Shown here piece after piece: positions 7,579-14,451 of a stretch of 22,559 nucleotides of DNA. The notes beneath the pieces are model-generated. The model did no database searches. It worked only from the letters and a program-made list of their open reading frames with translations, and was not told the origin of the DNA. The stretch is from NCBI GenBank assembly GCA_036556985.1, contig DATBIK010000001.1, positions 1 to 22,559 on the forward strand, read 5' to 3'. Made by a program: the position numbers and the translations under genes. Within the stretch, counting starts at the first letter, position 1; every line of letters begins with the position of its first letter. This DNA comes from JAPSGM01 sp036556985. GTDB lineage: Bacteria > Chloroflexota > Limnocylindria > QHBO01.

Positions 7579-8201
7579 GGCTCGATCATCTCCAGCAGGA
7601 GCCGATGCAGGCGCCGGTCATCGGTGAGCTCCGGGTGGAACGCGGTGGCCAGCACGCGGCCCTGGCGCACGGCGATGGGCCGGCCGGCGTCGTCGCGGGC
7701 CAGCACCTCGACCTCGTCACCCGCCTCGGCCACCACCGGGGCGCGGATGAAGACGCCGTGGACCGGCTCGTCGCCGAGGGACGGGATGGCGACATCGGCC
7801 TCGTGGGAGTCGAGCTGCCGGCCGTACGCGTTGCGCTCGATCGTCACGTCGAGCAGGGGGAGGACCGGATCGGTGCCGTCGCTGGCGCGGCGGGCCATGA
7901 GGATCATGCCGGCGCACGTGCCGAACATCGGGCGTCCGGCGGCGGCCATGGCCAGGATCGGCTCTCGCAGGCCGTAGCGGTCGATGAGGCGACGCATGGT
8001 GGTCGACTCGCCGCCGGGCAGGATGAGCGCGTCGAGGCCGTCGAGGTCGGCCGGGAGCCGGACGAGGACCGGCTCCGCGCCGACGGCGCGAACCGCGTCG
8101 GCGTGCTCCCGCACCGCGCCCTGCAGGGCGAGGATGCCAATCCGCTTGCGGCGGTCGAGCTCATCCGGGCGCGCGATCTGGAGGGGCGCCGGGTCGGCCA
8201 T
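7575..8201 (-). CDS. pdxT: Pyridoxal 5'-phosphate synthase glutaminase subunit
   Basis: 208 residues from ATG 8201. It hydrolyses glutamine and channels ammonia to PdxS in the DXP-independent PLP route. The triad is complete: Cys96 in GTCAGM, His189 and Glu191 in FHPEL. The PdxT-specific GGESTT is at 63-68. The recognisable domain begins at about residue 19 (KRIGILALQGAVREH), so there is an 18-residue N-terminal extension; an in-frame start closer to the domain was not found. It begins 10 bases after the pdxS stop and overlaps the next gene by four bases. Identification is firm. Confidence 0.97.
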   Translation of the reverse strand: MADPAPLQIARPDELDRRKRIGILALQGAVREHADAVRAVGAEPVLVRLPADLDGLDALILPGGESTTMRRLIDRYGLREPILAMAAAGRPMFGTCAGMILMARRASDGTDPVLPLLDVTIERNAYGRQLDSHEADVAIPSLGDEPVHGVFIRAPVVAEAGDEVEVLARDDAGRPIAVRQGRVLATAFHPELTDDRRLHRLLLEMIEP

Positions 8202-8211
8202 GTCGCGAGCC

Positions 8212-9102
8212 CTACCAGCCGCGGACGGCGAGGCGCTCCTCCGCCGGGATGTCGGCCAGATCAAGGCCGGGCATCGCCTCGCCGAGCCCGGCACTGACCT
8301 CGGCCAGGATCTCCGGGTTGTCGTAGTGCGTGGTGGCCAGGACGATCGCCTTCGCCACCCGCTCCGGCTGCTCGCTCTTGAAGATGCCGGAGCCCACGAA
8401 CACCGCCTGCGCGCCCAACTGGCGCATGAGGCTTGCGTCGGCCGGCGTGGCCACGCCGCCGGCACTGAAGTTCGGGACCGGCAGCTCGCCGAGCTCGGCG
8501 GTGCGCTGCACGACGTCGAGCGGCGCGCGCAGTTCCTTGGCGGCCGCGAACAGCTCGTCCGGGCGCATGCCCTGCAGCTCGCGAATGCCCTTCATCACCG
8601 CACGCATGTGGCGCACCGCCTCGACGATGTTGCCGGTGCCGGCCTCGCCCTTGGTGCGGATCATGGCCGCGCCCTCGCCGATGCGGCGCAATGCCTCGCC
8701 CAGGTCCCGGCAGCCGCACACGAACGGCACCGCGAAGGCGTGCTTGTCGATGTGGTGCTCCTCGTCGGCCGGGGTCAGCACCTCGGACTCGTCGATGAAA
8801 TCGACCTCGAGCTGCTGGAGGATCTGTGCCTCGGCGATGTGCCCGATCCGGCACTTGGCCATGACCGGGATGCTGACCGCGGCCTTGATGTCCTCGATGA
8901 GCTTCGGGTCGCTCATGCGCGCCACGCCGCCGAACTTGCGGATGTCGCTCGGCACGCGCTCCAGCGCCATGACCGCCACCGCGCCCGCCTCCTCGGCGAT
9001 GCGGGCATGATCGGCGGTGACGACGTCCATGATCACGCCGCCCGACAGCATGCGGGCCAGCCCGACCTTGGTCGCCCAGGTTGATCGCTCGATGGTGGTC
9101 AT
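8212..9102 (-). CDS. pdxS: Pyridoxal 5'-phosphate synthase synthase subunit
   Basis: 296 residues from ATG 9102, the usual PdxS length. It condenses ribose 5-phosphate, glyceraldehyde 3-phosphate and ammonia into PLP as a dodecameric (beta-alpha)8 enzyme. Key residues are present: Asp26 (GGVIMDVV), Lys83 (PVMAKCRIGH) and Lys151 (MIRTKGEAGTGN), plus the phosphate-binding NFSAGGVATPADA. Upstream in-frame codons extend the open frame to 9219, but the conserved N-terminus fits ATG 9102. There is no ribosome site, and a TACAAT -10 lies just 9 bases before the ATG, so the mRNA is probably leaderless. It heads the five-gene chain down to tmk. Confidence 0.98.
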   Translation of the reverse strand: MTTIERSTWATKVGLARMLSGGVIMDVVTADHARIAEEAGAVAVMALERVPSDIRKFGGVARMSDPKLIEDIKAAVSIPVMAKCRIGHIAEAQILQQLEVDFIDESEVLTPADEEHHIDKHAFAVPFVCGCRDLGEALRRIGEGAAMIRTKGEAGTGNIVEAVRHMRAVMKGIRELQGMRPDELFAAAKELRAPLDVVQRTAELGELPVPNFSAGGVATPADASLMRQLGAQAVFVGSGIFKSEQPERVAKAIVLATTHYDNPEILAEVSAGLGEAMPGLDLADIPAEERLAVRGW

Positions 9103-9111
9103 CGCGGCTGG

Positions 9112-9117
9112 ATTGTA
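9112..9117 (-). promoter_or_regulatory. -10 box of a probable leaderless pdxS promoter
   Basis: Minus-strand TACAAT (five of six) ends 9 bases before the pdxS ATG. Normal spacing would place the transcription start 0-3 bases before the ATG. No Shine-Dalgarno sequence is present between them, consistent with a leaderless transcript. The -35 region is not consensus and falls within the inverted repeat at 9134-9159. Confidence 0.5.
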
Positions 9118-9133
9118 CTCGTGAAGCGGTGGA

Positions 9134-9159
9134 ATCGGGCAGGGGGCGCCCTGCTCGAT
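9134..9159. promoter_or_regulatory. 26-bp inverted repeat over the pdxS -35 region
   Basis: The arms 9134-9144 and 9149-9159 are complementary over 11 positions with one G:T, separated by GGCG. It coincides with where the pdxS -35 hexamer should be, and lies 155 bases or more upstream of the HNH gene. It could be an operator; as RNA it would be a stable hairpin only if transcribed. Confidence 0.45.
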
Positions 9160-9176
9160 CCCTGTCGCATATCGGC

Positions 9177-9193
9177 GGTCGGGCCTGCCGACC
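9177..9193. promoter_or_regulatory. 17-bp palindrome in the pdxS / HNH divergent region
   Basis: GGTCGG at 9177-9182 and CCGACC at 9188-9193 are perfect inverted arms around a 5-base centre. It is unrelated in sequence to the larger inverted repeat 18 bases to the left. It may be an operator for either divergent gene. Confidence 0.3.
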
Positions 9194-9293
9194 CACGCGA
9201 TGGTGCTCCGGAGCGACATCCTGCGGGCGCGCGTGTGTCCAGGGACGTCGGGCTGCGCCCATGCGCCGGGGCGAGCGTGCGCGCAGCGTCGGC

Positions 9294-9299
9294 TATGAT
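9294..9299 (+). promoter_or_regulatory. -10 box for the HNH-cca genes
   Basis: TATGAT (five of six) lies 18 bases before the ATG of the HNH gene. Transcription would begin near 9306, leaving a leader of about 12 bases that still carries GAGG at 9307-9310. The -35 is not recognisable. Confidence 0.5.
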
Positions 9300-9317
9300 C
9301 CCGTGCGAGGCACAGGC

Positions 9318-9854
9318 ATGATGATCAACGCAGCGGTGCTGGTCCTGAACCAGAACTACGAGCCACTCAACGTCTGCGACATCAGGCGCGCTTTCACGCT
9401 GCTCGGCTCGGAGAAGGCGGAGCTGCTCGAGCGGAACCACCAGGTCATCCACACGCCGACGCTGGCGATCCGCGCGCCATCGGTCATTCGCCTGCAGTAC
9501 CACGTGAAACGGCCGCGGCCGCGCGTGAAGCTGAGCCGGCGCGAGGTCTTCGCCCGGGATCGGCACACCTGCCAGTACTGCGGGGCGTCGAGCCGCGACC
9601 TGACCATCGACCACGTGGTGCCGAAGCACCGCGGCGGCCGGCACGAATGGGAAAACCTCGTCGCCGCCTGCCGGACCTGCAACCACCGCAAGGGGTCGAA
9701 GACGCTGCCCGAGGCGCGGATGGCGCTGCTCCGCGAGCCACGAGCCCCGCGGGCCGACGTTCGCTACCTGTTCGGCTCGTACCTCTCCGACGAGCGCAAC
9801 GACGCCTGGCGCTCGTACCTGTTCCTGGAGCCGACCTCCGCGTCGCGCTCCTGA
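9318..9854 (+). CDS. HNH endonuclease-family protein
   Basis: 178 residues. ATG 9318 is chosen (ATG 9321 also possible) because GAGG lies 7 bases upstream and the conserved family N-terminus NAAVLVLNQNYEPLNVC follows directly. The C-terminal half has a zinc-stabilised HNH fold: CQYC at 85-88, catalytic DHVVPKHRGG at 98-107 (His99 likely the general base), Asn113 and CRTCNH at 118-123. This small HNH family is widespread as a stand-alone housekeeping gene in Chloroflexota, Actinobacteria and Cyanobacteria and is not tied to a phage or restriction system here. Its cellular role is unknown. It lies 19 bases before cca and probably shares its transcript. Confidence 0.9.
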   Translation: MMINAAVLVLNQNYEPLNVCDIRRAFTLLGSEKAELLERNHQVIHTPTLAIRAPSVIRLQYHVKRPRPRVKLSRREVFARDRHTCQYCGASSRDLTIDHVVPKHRGGRHEWENLVAACRTCNHRKGSKTLPEARMALLREPRAPRADVRYLFGSYLSDERNDAWRSYLFLEPTSASRS

Positions 9855-9873
9855 GGCCGGGCGGCTCTCGCCC

Positions 9874-11313
9874 ATGGACGTGACAGGCGCATCGCGCGAC
9901 GGTGACGAGCTCACCCTCGAACTGCCCGATGCGGTGCGCCACGTCCTCGAGTCACTCCACGCCGGCGGCGCTGAGGCCGCGCTCGTGGGCGGCGGCGTGC
10001 GCGACGCGGTCCGCGGTGAGCGGCCCACCGACTGGGACGTGGCCACCTCGGTTCCGCCGGAGGCCGTGGTCGAGCGCTTTCCGCGCGCGACCTGGGAGAA
10101 CCGCTTCGGGACGGTGACCGTCCTCCCCGAGCGGGATGGCGACCCGGCGGTGGAGGTCACCACCTACCGCGTGGAGGGGCCGTACCGCGACCGCCGTCGC
10201 CCGGACTCGGTGCGCTGGGGCGGCTCGCTGGCCGAGGACCTCGCACGGCGCGACTTCACGATCAACGCCATCGCCTGGGTGCCCCTCGACCTGGCCGCCG
10301 GCCGCGGCCGCATCCTCGATCCGCACGACGGGGCGGGCGACCTGGAGCGCGGCCTCCTCCGCGCGGTGGGCGATCCGGACGAGCGGATCGCGGAGGACGC
10401 GCTGCGCATGGTGCGCGCCGTGCGCTTCGCGACCCGCTTCGGGCTGCGGATCGACGAGGCCACCTCGGCCGCGATCAGGCGCCACGCCGCGGCTGCAGCC
10501 GGCCTCTCCGGGGAGCGCCTGCATGACGAGCTGCGGCGCATCCTCTCCGGCGACGCCCCGCCGTCCCGCGCCTTCGCCCTCATGGAGGAGCTCGGCCTGC
10601 TGGCGGTCATCCTCCCCGAGCTCGCCGCGCTGCGCGGCGTGCCGCAGGCCAAGGCCCTGCCGGGCGATGCCCTCGACCACTCGCTGCGCACCGTCGACGC
10701 GCTGCCCGCCGGCGACCCGACGCTACGCCTGGCCGGCCTCGTCCACGATCTGGGAAAGGCCACCACCCTGGCCGACGGCCACTTCATCGGCCACGAAAAG
10801 GCCGGAGCCGAGATCGCCGAGGGATTGCTGCGACGCCTGCGGGCGTCGCGCGCGGAGACCGCGCGGGTGGTCCGCCTGGTGCGGCACCACATGTTCGCCT
10901 ACACGCCCGACTGGACCGATGCTGCCGTGCGGCGCTTCGTGCGCCGGGTCGGCGCGGACCTGCTCGAGGACCTCTACGCACTGCGACGCGCAGACAACCT
11001 GGCCAGCGGGGCGAGCGAGCCCGCGACCGGTGGTATCGACGAGCTGCGGGGGCGGGCCGCTCGCGCCCTGGCGGGCGACCCGCTGGGGCCCGGCCAGCTG
11101 GCCGTCGATGGGCACGACCTGGTCCGCGAGCTGGGAATCACTCCCGGGCCGGAGGTCGGACGCGTGCTGACGGGTCTGCTCGAGGCGGTCCTGGACGATC
11201 CAGGGCGAAACCGGCGCGAGTTCCTCCTCGCGCTCGCCCGACGGCTGCTTGCCGAGGCCGGCGGTGCCTCCCCGCAACGCGAAGACAGGGGGGCACCGGC
11301 GGCCGGCGGATAG
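9874..11313 (+). CDS. cca: CCA-adding tRNA nucleotidyltransferase with HD domain
   Basis: 479 residues. It adds or repairs the 3' CCA end of tRNA. The class II nucleotidyltransferase head has LVGGGVRD at 37-44, the metal-binding DWD at 53-55, RRDFTINA at 125-132, and the RNA-binding core AEDALRMVRAVRFATRFGL at 173-191. A C-terminal HD phosphohydrolase domain follows (HD at 291-292, HEKAGAE near 307, RHH near 338). Fused HD domains are common in this family and may give 2',3'-cyclic phosphatase/phosphodiesterase activity. Its ribosome site is weak, so translation probably depends on the HNH gene 19 bases upstream. The pairing with HNH is likely an operon. Confidence 0.94.
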   Translation: MDVTGASRDGDELTLELPDAVRHVLESLHAGGAEAALVGGGVRDAVRGERPTDWDVATSVPPEAVVERFPRATWENRFGTVTVLPERDGDPAVEVTTYRVEGPYRDRRRPDSVRWGGSLAEDLARRDFTINAIAWVPLDLAAGRGRILDPHDGAGDLERGLLRAVGDPDERIAEDALRMVRAVRFATRFGLRIDEATSAAIRRHAAAAAGLSGERLHDELRRILSGDAPPSRAFALMEELGLLAVILPELAALRGVPQAKALPGDALDHSLRTVDALPAGDPTLRLAGLVHDLGKATTLADGHFIGHEKAGAEIAEGLLRRLRASRAETARVVRLVRHHMFAYTPDWTDAAVRRFVRRVGADLLEDLYALRRADNLASGASEPATGGIDELRGRAARALAGDPLGPGQLAVDGHDLVRELGITPGPEVGRVLTGLLEAVLDDPGRNRREFLLALARRLLAEAGGASPQREDRGAPAAGG

Positions 11314-11318
11314 GCCGC

Positions 11319-11327
11319 TGCTACAAT
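11319..11327 (+). promoter_or_regulatory. Extended -10 promoter for the deoC-like / galE-like pair
   Basis: TGCTACAAT, i.e. TGn followed by TACAAT (five of six). It lies just past the cca stop; transcription would start near 11334. No -35 match is visible, as is common with extended -10 promoters. A strong AAAGGAGG lies downstream at 11373-11380. Confidence 0.6.
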
Positions 11328-11393
11328 CGGCGGTCCGAGGATTCGTGCCCGCCGACCTGCCCGGTCGGTCCCAAAGGAGGTTCCCACGCCGCG

Positions 11394-12110
11394 ATGACAG
11401 CCATCGGGCGCCGAGCCGCTCGGCTCGAGCACCGGCTGACGCGACCCAATGCGTCCCTGGGTGAGCTGGACGCAGCAGTGGCCCTGGCAATCGAGCACGA
11501 TTGCGCGGCGGTGACCGTCAACCCCTGGATGGTCAAGGCCGCCAAGCGGGGAATGGGACGCTCCCGGATGCGCCTCGGCACGGTTGTCGGCTTCCCGCAC
11601 GGAGGGCAGATCCTGGCCGTGAAGGCCTTCGAGGCGAGCAAGGCGCTCGAGCAGGGCGCGAGCCAGATCGACTTCGTCCTGAACGGCGGTGCCCTCGTCT
11701 CCGGCGACGACGAGGTCGTCTTCAACGACATGCTGGCGGTGGTCGACATGGCCCATTCGGCGCTGGCCGTGGCGGGCGTCATCGTCGAGTCCGAGCCCGT
11801 CTCCGACGACCTGCTGCGCAGGGCCTGCCGCCTCGCCGAGCGAGCCGGCGCCGATTACGTCGTGACCTCGACCGGCGAGGCAGCGGCGCGCCGCACGGTG
11901 CAGCAGGCCGGCATCCTGCGCGACAGCGTCGGCCCGCGCGTCCAGGTCAAGGCCGCCGGGCGCTTTCGCCGCCTCGCCGACGTGCGGGCCGCGGTCAACG
12001 CCGGCGCCACGCGGGTCTCCGCCGAGCTCAGCCCGGAGCTCGCCCAGGCGGTGGCCGCCGCGTTCGAGGACGAACCGGCCGATCGGGCCGTGAGCACCAG
12101 GGCGAGCTGA
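11394..12110 (+). CDS. DERA (deoxyribose-phosphate aldolase)-like protein lacking the Schiff-base lysine
   Basis: 238 residues with a clear DeoC/(beta-alpha)8 layout: LEHRLTRP at 11-18, TVNPWMV at 41-47, VVGFPHG at 64-70, QIDFVLN at 91-97, GADYVVTSTGE at 152-162 and VQVKAAGRFR at 183-192. In true DERA the TSTG motif is preceded by the catalytic lysine (IKTSTG); here that position is Val157. Asp93 and the second lysine (Lys186) are kept, while the phosphate-binding GGVR reads GRFR. Normal aldol chemistry through an imine is therefore unlikely, and the name deoC should not be applied without testing. The ribosome site AGGAGG is unusually far (13 bases) from ATG 11394, but no nearer in-frame start exists. 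It precedes galE by 18 bases. Confidence 0.85.
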   Translation: MTAIGRRAARLEHRLTRPNASLGELDAAVALAIEHDCAAVTVNPWMVKAAKRGMGRSRMRLGTVVGFPHGGQILAVKAFEASKALEQGASQIDFVLNGGALVSGDDEVVFNDMLAVVDMAHSALAVAGVIVESEPVSDDLLRRACRLAERAGADYVVTSTGEAAARRTVQQAGILRDSVGPRVQVKAAGRFRRLADVRAAVNAGATRVSAELSPELAQAVAAAFEDEPADRAVSTRAS

Positions 12111-12128
12111 GGCAGGAAGGAGGAGGGA

Positions 12129-13187
12129 TTGCGGATCCTGGTCATCGGTGGTGCCGGCTACGTCGGCTCCACGAGCGTCGAGACGTTCGTGGAGGCCGGG
12201 CACGAGGTGACCGTCTACGACGACCTGTCGACCGGCCACGCCGCCGCCGTCGCCAAGCCCGCGCGGCTCGTGCGCGGCACGATCCAGGATCTCGTCCGTC
12301 TCGAGGCGCTGCTCCGCGAGGAGCGCATCGAAGCGGTCCTGCATTGCGCCGCGAAGTCGCTCGTCGGCGAGAGCATGGCCGACCCGGGCCTCTACTACCG
12401 CCACAACGTGGCCGGCGGGGTCGCCCTGCTCGAGGCGATGCGCCGCGCCGGGGTGACGCGGCTCGTGTACTCGTCGACAGCCGCCGTGTACGGCGAGCCG
12501 CGTCGCGTGCCGATCGCCGAGGCCGACCGCACCGAGCCGATCAACCCGTACGGCGCCACCAAGCTCGCCTTCGAGGGCGCGATGCGCTGGTACGCCGCCG
12601 CGCACGACTTCCGCGCCATCAGCCTGCGCTACTTCAACGTCGCCGGCGCCACCGAGCGCAACGGCGAGGATCACGACCCGGAGACGCACCTCATCCCGCT
12701 CGTCCTGCGGGTGGCAGCCGGCGAGGCGACGCACGTCCAGATCTTCGGCCAGGACTACCCCACGCCGGACGGGACGTGCATCCGCGACTTCGTCCATGTT
12801 CGCGACCTCGGGGCGGGGCATCTCCTCGCGCTGGAGGCCACCGCCGAGGCCGACCCCTCGCTCGAGGTGTACAACCTCGGCTCGGCCGCCGGCTTCAGCG
12901 TGCGCGAGGTGGTGGAAGCGGCGCGCAAGATCACCGGCCGCGCCATCCCCGCCCGGGTGCTGAAGCGCCGGATGGGCGACCCGCCGGTCCTCGTCGCCTC
13001 CTCCCGCCGCGCGCGCCGCGAGCTGGGCTGGCAGCCCGCGCACTCCAAGCTTGAGGAGATGCTGGCCGATGCCTGGGCGTGGCGCCAGGCCCATCCCGAT
13101 GGATACGGCTCAGCCAGGCCGGCGCAGATCCCCGGCGGCAACGGCGCGGAATCCGTGGTCGCCGCGTCAGCCTCCGCGCGGACCTAG
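12129..13187 (+). CDS. galE: UDP-glucose 4-epimerase family protein
   Basis: 352 residues. The start is TTG 12129, directly behind a strong purine-rich ribosome site (AAGGAGGAGGGA); no ATG matches the conserved N-terminus. An extended SDR: NAD-binding GGAGYVG at 7-13, YDDLSTGH at 30-37, SSTAAVYG at 115-122, catalytic YGATK (Tyr141, Lys145) and RYFNVAGA, all typical of GalE. It interconverts UDP-glucose and UDP-galactose for envelope sugars; closely related epimerases act on other UDP-sugars, so specificity is inferred. The last ~25 residues are low-complexity. Its stop overlaps the opposite-strand Fur-family stop within one CTAG (13184-13187). It is probably co-transcribed with the DERA-like gene. 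Confidence 0.88.
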   Translation: MRILVIGGAGYVGSTSVETFVEAGHEVTVYDDLSTGHAAAVAKPARLVRGTIQDLVRLEALLREERIEAVLHCAAKSLVGESMADPGLYYRHNVAGGVALLEAMRRAGVTRLVYSSTAAVYGEPRRVPIAEADRTEPINPYGATKLAFEGAMRWYAAAHDFRAISLRYFNVAGATERNGEDHDPETHLIPLVLRVAAGEATHVQIFGQDYPTPDGTCIRDFVHVRDLGAGHLLALEATAEADPSLEVYNLGSAAGFSVREVVEAARKITGRAIPARVLKRRMGDPPVLVASSRRARRELGWQPAHSKLEEMLADAWAWRQAHPDGYGSARPAQIPGGNGAESVVAASASART

Positions 13188-13621
13188 GCCGGAGGGTTCA
13201 CGGCGCAGCCTGCGCAGCGCCCGTAGAAGTCGATCCGCGCGTCGTCGACGACGAAGCCCGTGTCGCGGGCCACCCGCTCGGCGAGCGGGCTGACGTAGGC
13301 CTCGCCGATCTCGGCCACGGAGCCGCAGTCGGTGCAGACCAGATGGTGGTGGTGGCCGGGGCGGCAGGCGACGTAGGTCGATGCATGGCCCTCCGGCTCG
13401 AACCGCCGCGCGACGTCGGCGGCGACGAGCGCCTCCAGCGTCCGGAACACGGTCGCCCTCCCGATTCCCGGGTGGCGGGCACGCAATCGGTGCCAGAGCT
13501 CCTCGGCGGACTGTGGCCGTCGTGCCGAGGCGAGCGCGTCGGCCACCGCCAGGCGCTGCCCGGTGACGCGGCTGCCCGCCGCCCGCAGCCGCTCCGCGAC
13601 CGTGGGTCCCCGCTCGGTCAA
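13184..13621 (-). CDS. Fur-family metal regulator, likely Zur-like
   Basis: 145 residues from TTG 13621, overlapping the ZIP stop by four bases (TTGA). An N-terminal winged helix (VAERLRAAGSRVTGQRLAVADAL and ATVFRTLEALVAADV) leads into the metal/dimerisation domain: HHHH at 90-93, CxxC at 96-99 (CTDC) and CxxC at 136-139 (CAGC), the structural zinc site of Fur/Zur/PerR. Co-translation with a ZIP transporter and a palindrome over their shared promoter favour a zinc (Zur) or other divalent-metal sensor that represses its own operon. The sequence alone does not separate Zur from Fur or Mur. Confidence 0.88.
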   Translation of the reverse strand: MTERGPTVAERLRAAGSRVTGQRLAVADALASARRPQSAEELWHRLRARHPGIGRATVFRTLEALVAADVARRFEPEGHASTYVACRPGHHHHLVCTDCGSVAEIGEAYVSPLAERVARDTGFVVDDARIDFYGRCAGCAVNPPA

Positions 13622-14373
13622 TGCGCCCCCACCGCCCCGGCCCAGATCGAGAAGGCGTAGATCGCGGCCACCCCCACCAGCGTCGCGAGGACCAGCCAGC
13701 GCGATCGGTCGGCCCGATGCGCCTCCGGCAGCAGCTCCGCGGCGCCGATGTACAGGAAGAATCCGGCGAAGACGGCGAGCATGCCGCCGAGTACGTTCTC
13801 GGGCACCGGCACGAGGATGCCGACCAGCACGCCGACCACCGGCGCGATGGCGACGATCGAGACCCACCAGTAGGTCTCGCGGATCGGCGTCCGGCTGGCC
13901 AGCATGAAGCTCACGATGCCGATGCCGTCGCTGAAGCGGTGGACGATGACGACGACGGCGATCACGAGACCCAGCCCGCCGCCGATGACGAGGCCGGCGG
14001 CCAGCGCGACGCCGTCGAGGAACGAGTGCAGGCTCATCCCGGTAGCGCCGATCAATCCGATGTGCCGGTGCGCGGCCTCGCCGTGGTCGATCTCCGTCGC
14101 GGCCTCGTGGCCGACGTGCAGCGTGGTGAGTTTCTCGACGGCGTAGAAGGCGAGGAAGCCGATGGCCGTGAAGAGCATGGCGGCGTCGAGCGAGCCGAGC
14201 TGCTCGATCGACTCGGGGACGAGGTCGAAGAAGGCGGCGCCGATGCGGATGCCGGCGCCGATGGCGATGACGATGCCGACCGCGGAGGCGGCCCGCATCG
14301 CGACGAGGCCGCCCGCCAGGGCGGACAGGAGCGCTCCTGCGGACACGAGGATGGCGGTCAGCTGCATCGGCAT
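13618..14373 (-). CDS. ZIP-family divalent metal transporter
   Basis: 251 residues, about eight hydrophobic segments. The metal-site motifs are in two adjacent helices: HSFLDG at 116-121 and HRFSDG at 145-150, matching the HS/N-xx-DG and HK/R-xP/S-E/DG signatures of ZIP proteins. A His/Asp/Glu-rich cytoplasmic loop (about 86-104, with HVGHE and DHGEAAHRH) lies between helices three and four, as usual. The family brings zinc, iron or manganese into the cytoplasm. The ATG at 14373 sits 3 bases from a perfect palindrome overlapping its promoter, so it is probably repressed by the Fur-family protein encoded immediately downstream. Confidence 0.9.
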   Translation of the reverse strand: MPMQLTAILVSAGALLSALAGGLVAMRAASAVGIVIAIGAGIRIGAAFFDLVPESIEQLGSLDAAMLFTAIGFLAFYAVEKLTTLHVGHEAATEIDHGEAAHRHIGLIGATGMSLHSFLDGVALAAGLVIGGGLGLVIAVVVIVHRFSDGIGIVSFMLASRTPIRETYWWVSIVAIAPVVGVLVGILVPVPENVLGGMLAVFAGFFLYIGAAELLPEAHRADRSRWLVLATLVGVAAIYAFSIWAGAVGAH

Positions 14374-14375
14374 AA

Positions 14376-14392
14376 GTGATACCGAGTATCAC
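14376..14392. promoter_or_regulatory. Perfect 17-bp palindrome, probable Fur/Zur operator
   Basis: GTGATAC at 14376-14382 and GTATCAC at 14386-14392 are exact inverted repeats around CGA. The site begins 3 bases upstream of the ZIP ATG and contains the ZIP -10 box, so a bound regulator would block the promoter. The ZIP-Fur gene pair directly downstream supplies the obvious ligand. Confidence 0.72.
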
Positions 14393-14393
14393 A
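14385..14393 (-). promoter_or_regulatory. Extended -10 box of the ZIP-fur operon
   Basis: Minus-strand TGTGATACT, that is TGn plus GATACT. A start about 7 bases downstream would leave a leader of roughly 5 bases with no ribosome site, implying near-leaderless translation. It is wholly overlapped by the palindrome except for one base. Confidence 0.45.
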
Positions 14394-14417
14394 TGCCTGT
14401 CAACTCGGCAGTCGCCG

Positions 14418-14426
14418 TGCTACGAT
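14418..14426 (+). promoter_or_regulatory. Extended -10 promoter of the DEAD-box helicase gene
   Basis: TGCTACGAT, preceded at 18 bases by CTGTCA (14397-14402; four of six to TTGACA). The transcription start would be near 14433, which excludes the ATG at 14425 as the translation start and supports the TTG at 14452 with GGAG at 14442-14445. Confidence 0.6.
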
Positions 14427-14451
14427 GCCGGGCGACAGAACGGAGCATTGG

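Noticed and set aside
9318..9854. The HNH gene as part of a restriction, retron or phage system.
   Set aside because: It belongs to a small stand-alone HNH family and sits next to cca with no methylase, reverse transcriptase or phage gene in the window.
10974..13094. A 706-codon minus-strand frame opposite cca, the DERA-like gene and the epimerase.
   Set aside because: No motif, no ribosome site, composition typical of an antisense shadow of GC-rich coding sequence; the plus-strand genes account for the region.
14425..14451. ATG 14425 as the helicase start.
   Set aside because: It overlaps the -10 box (14421-14426), has no ribosome site, and adds only nine residues; TTG 14452 has GGAG at proper spacing.
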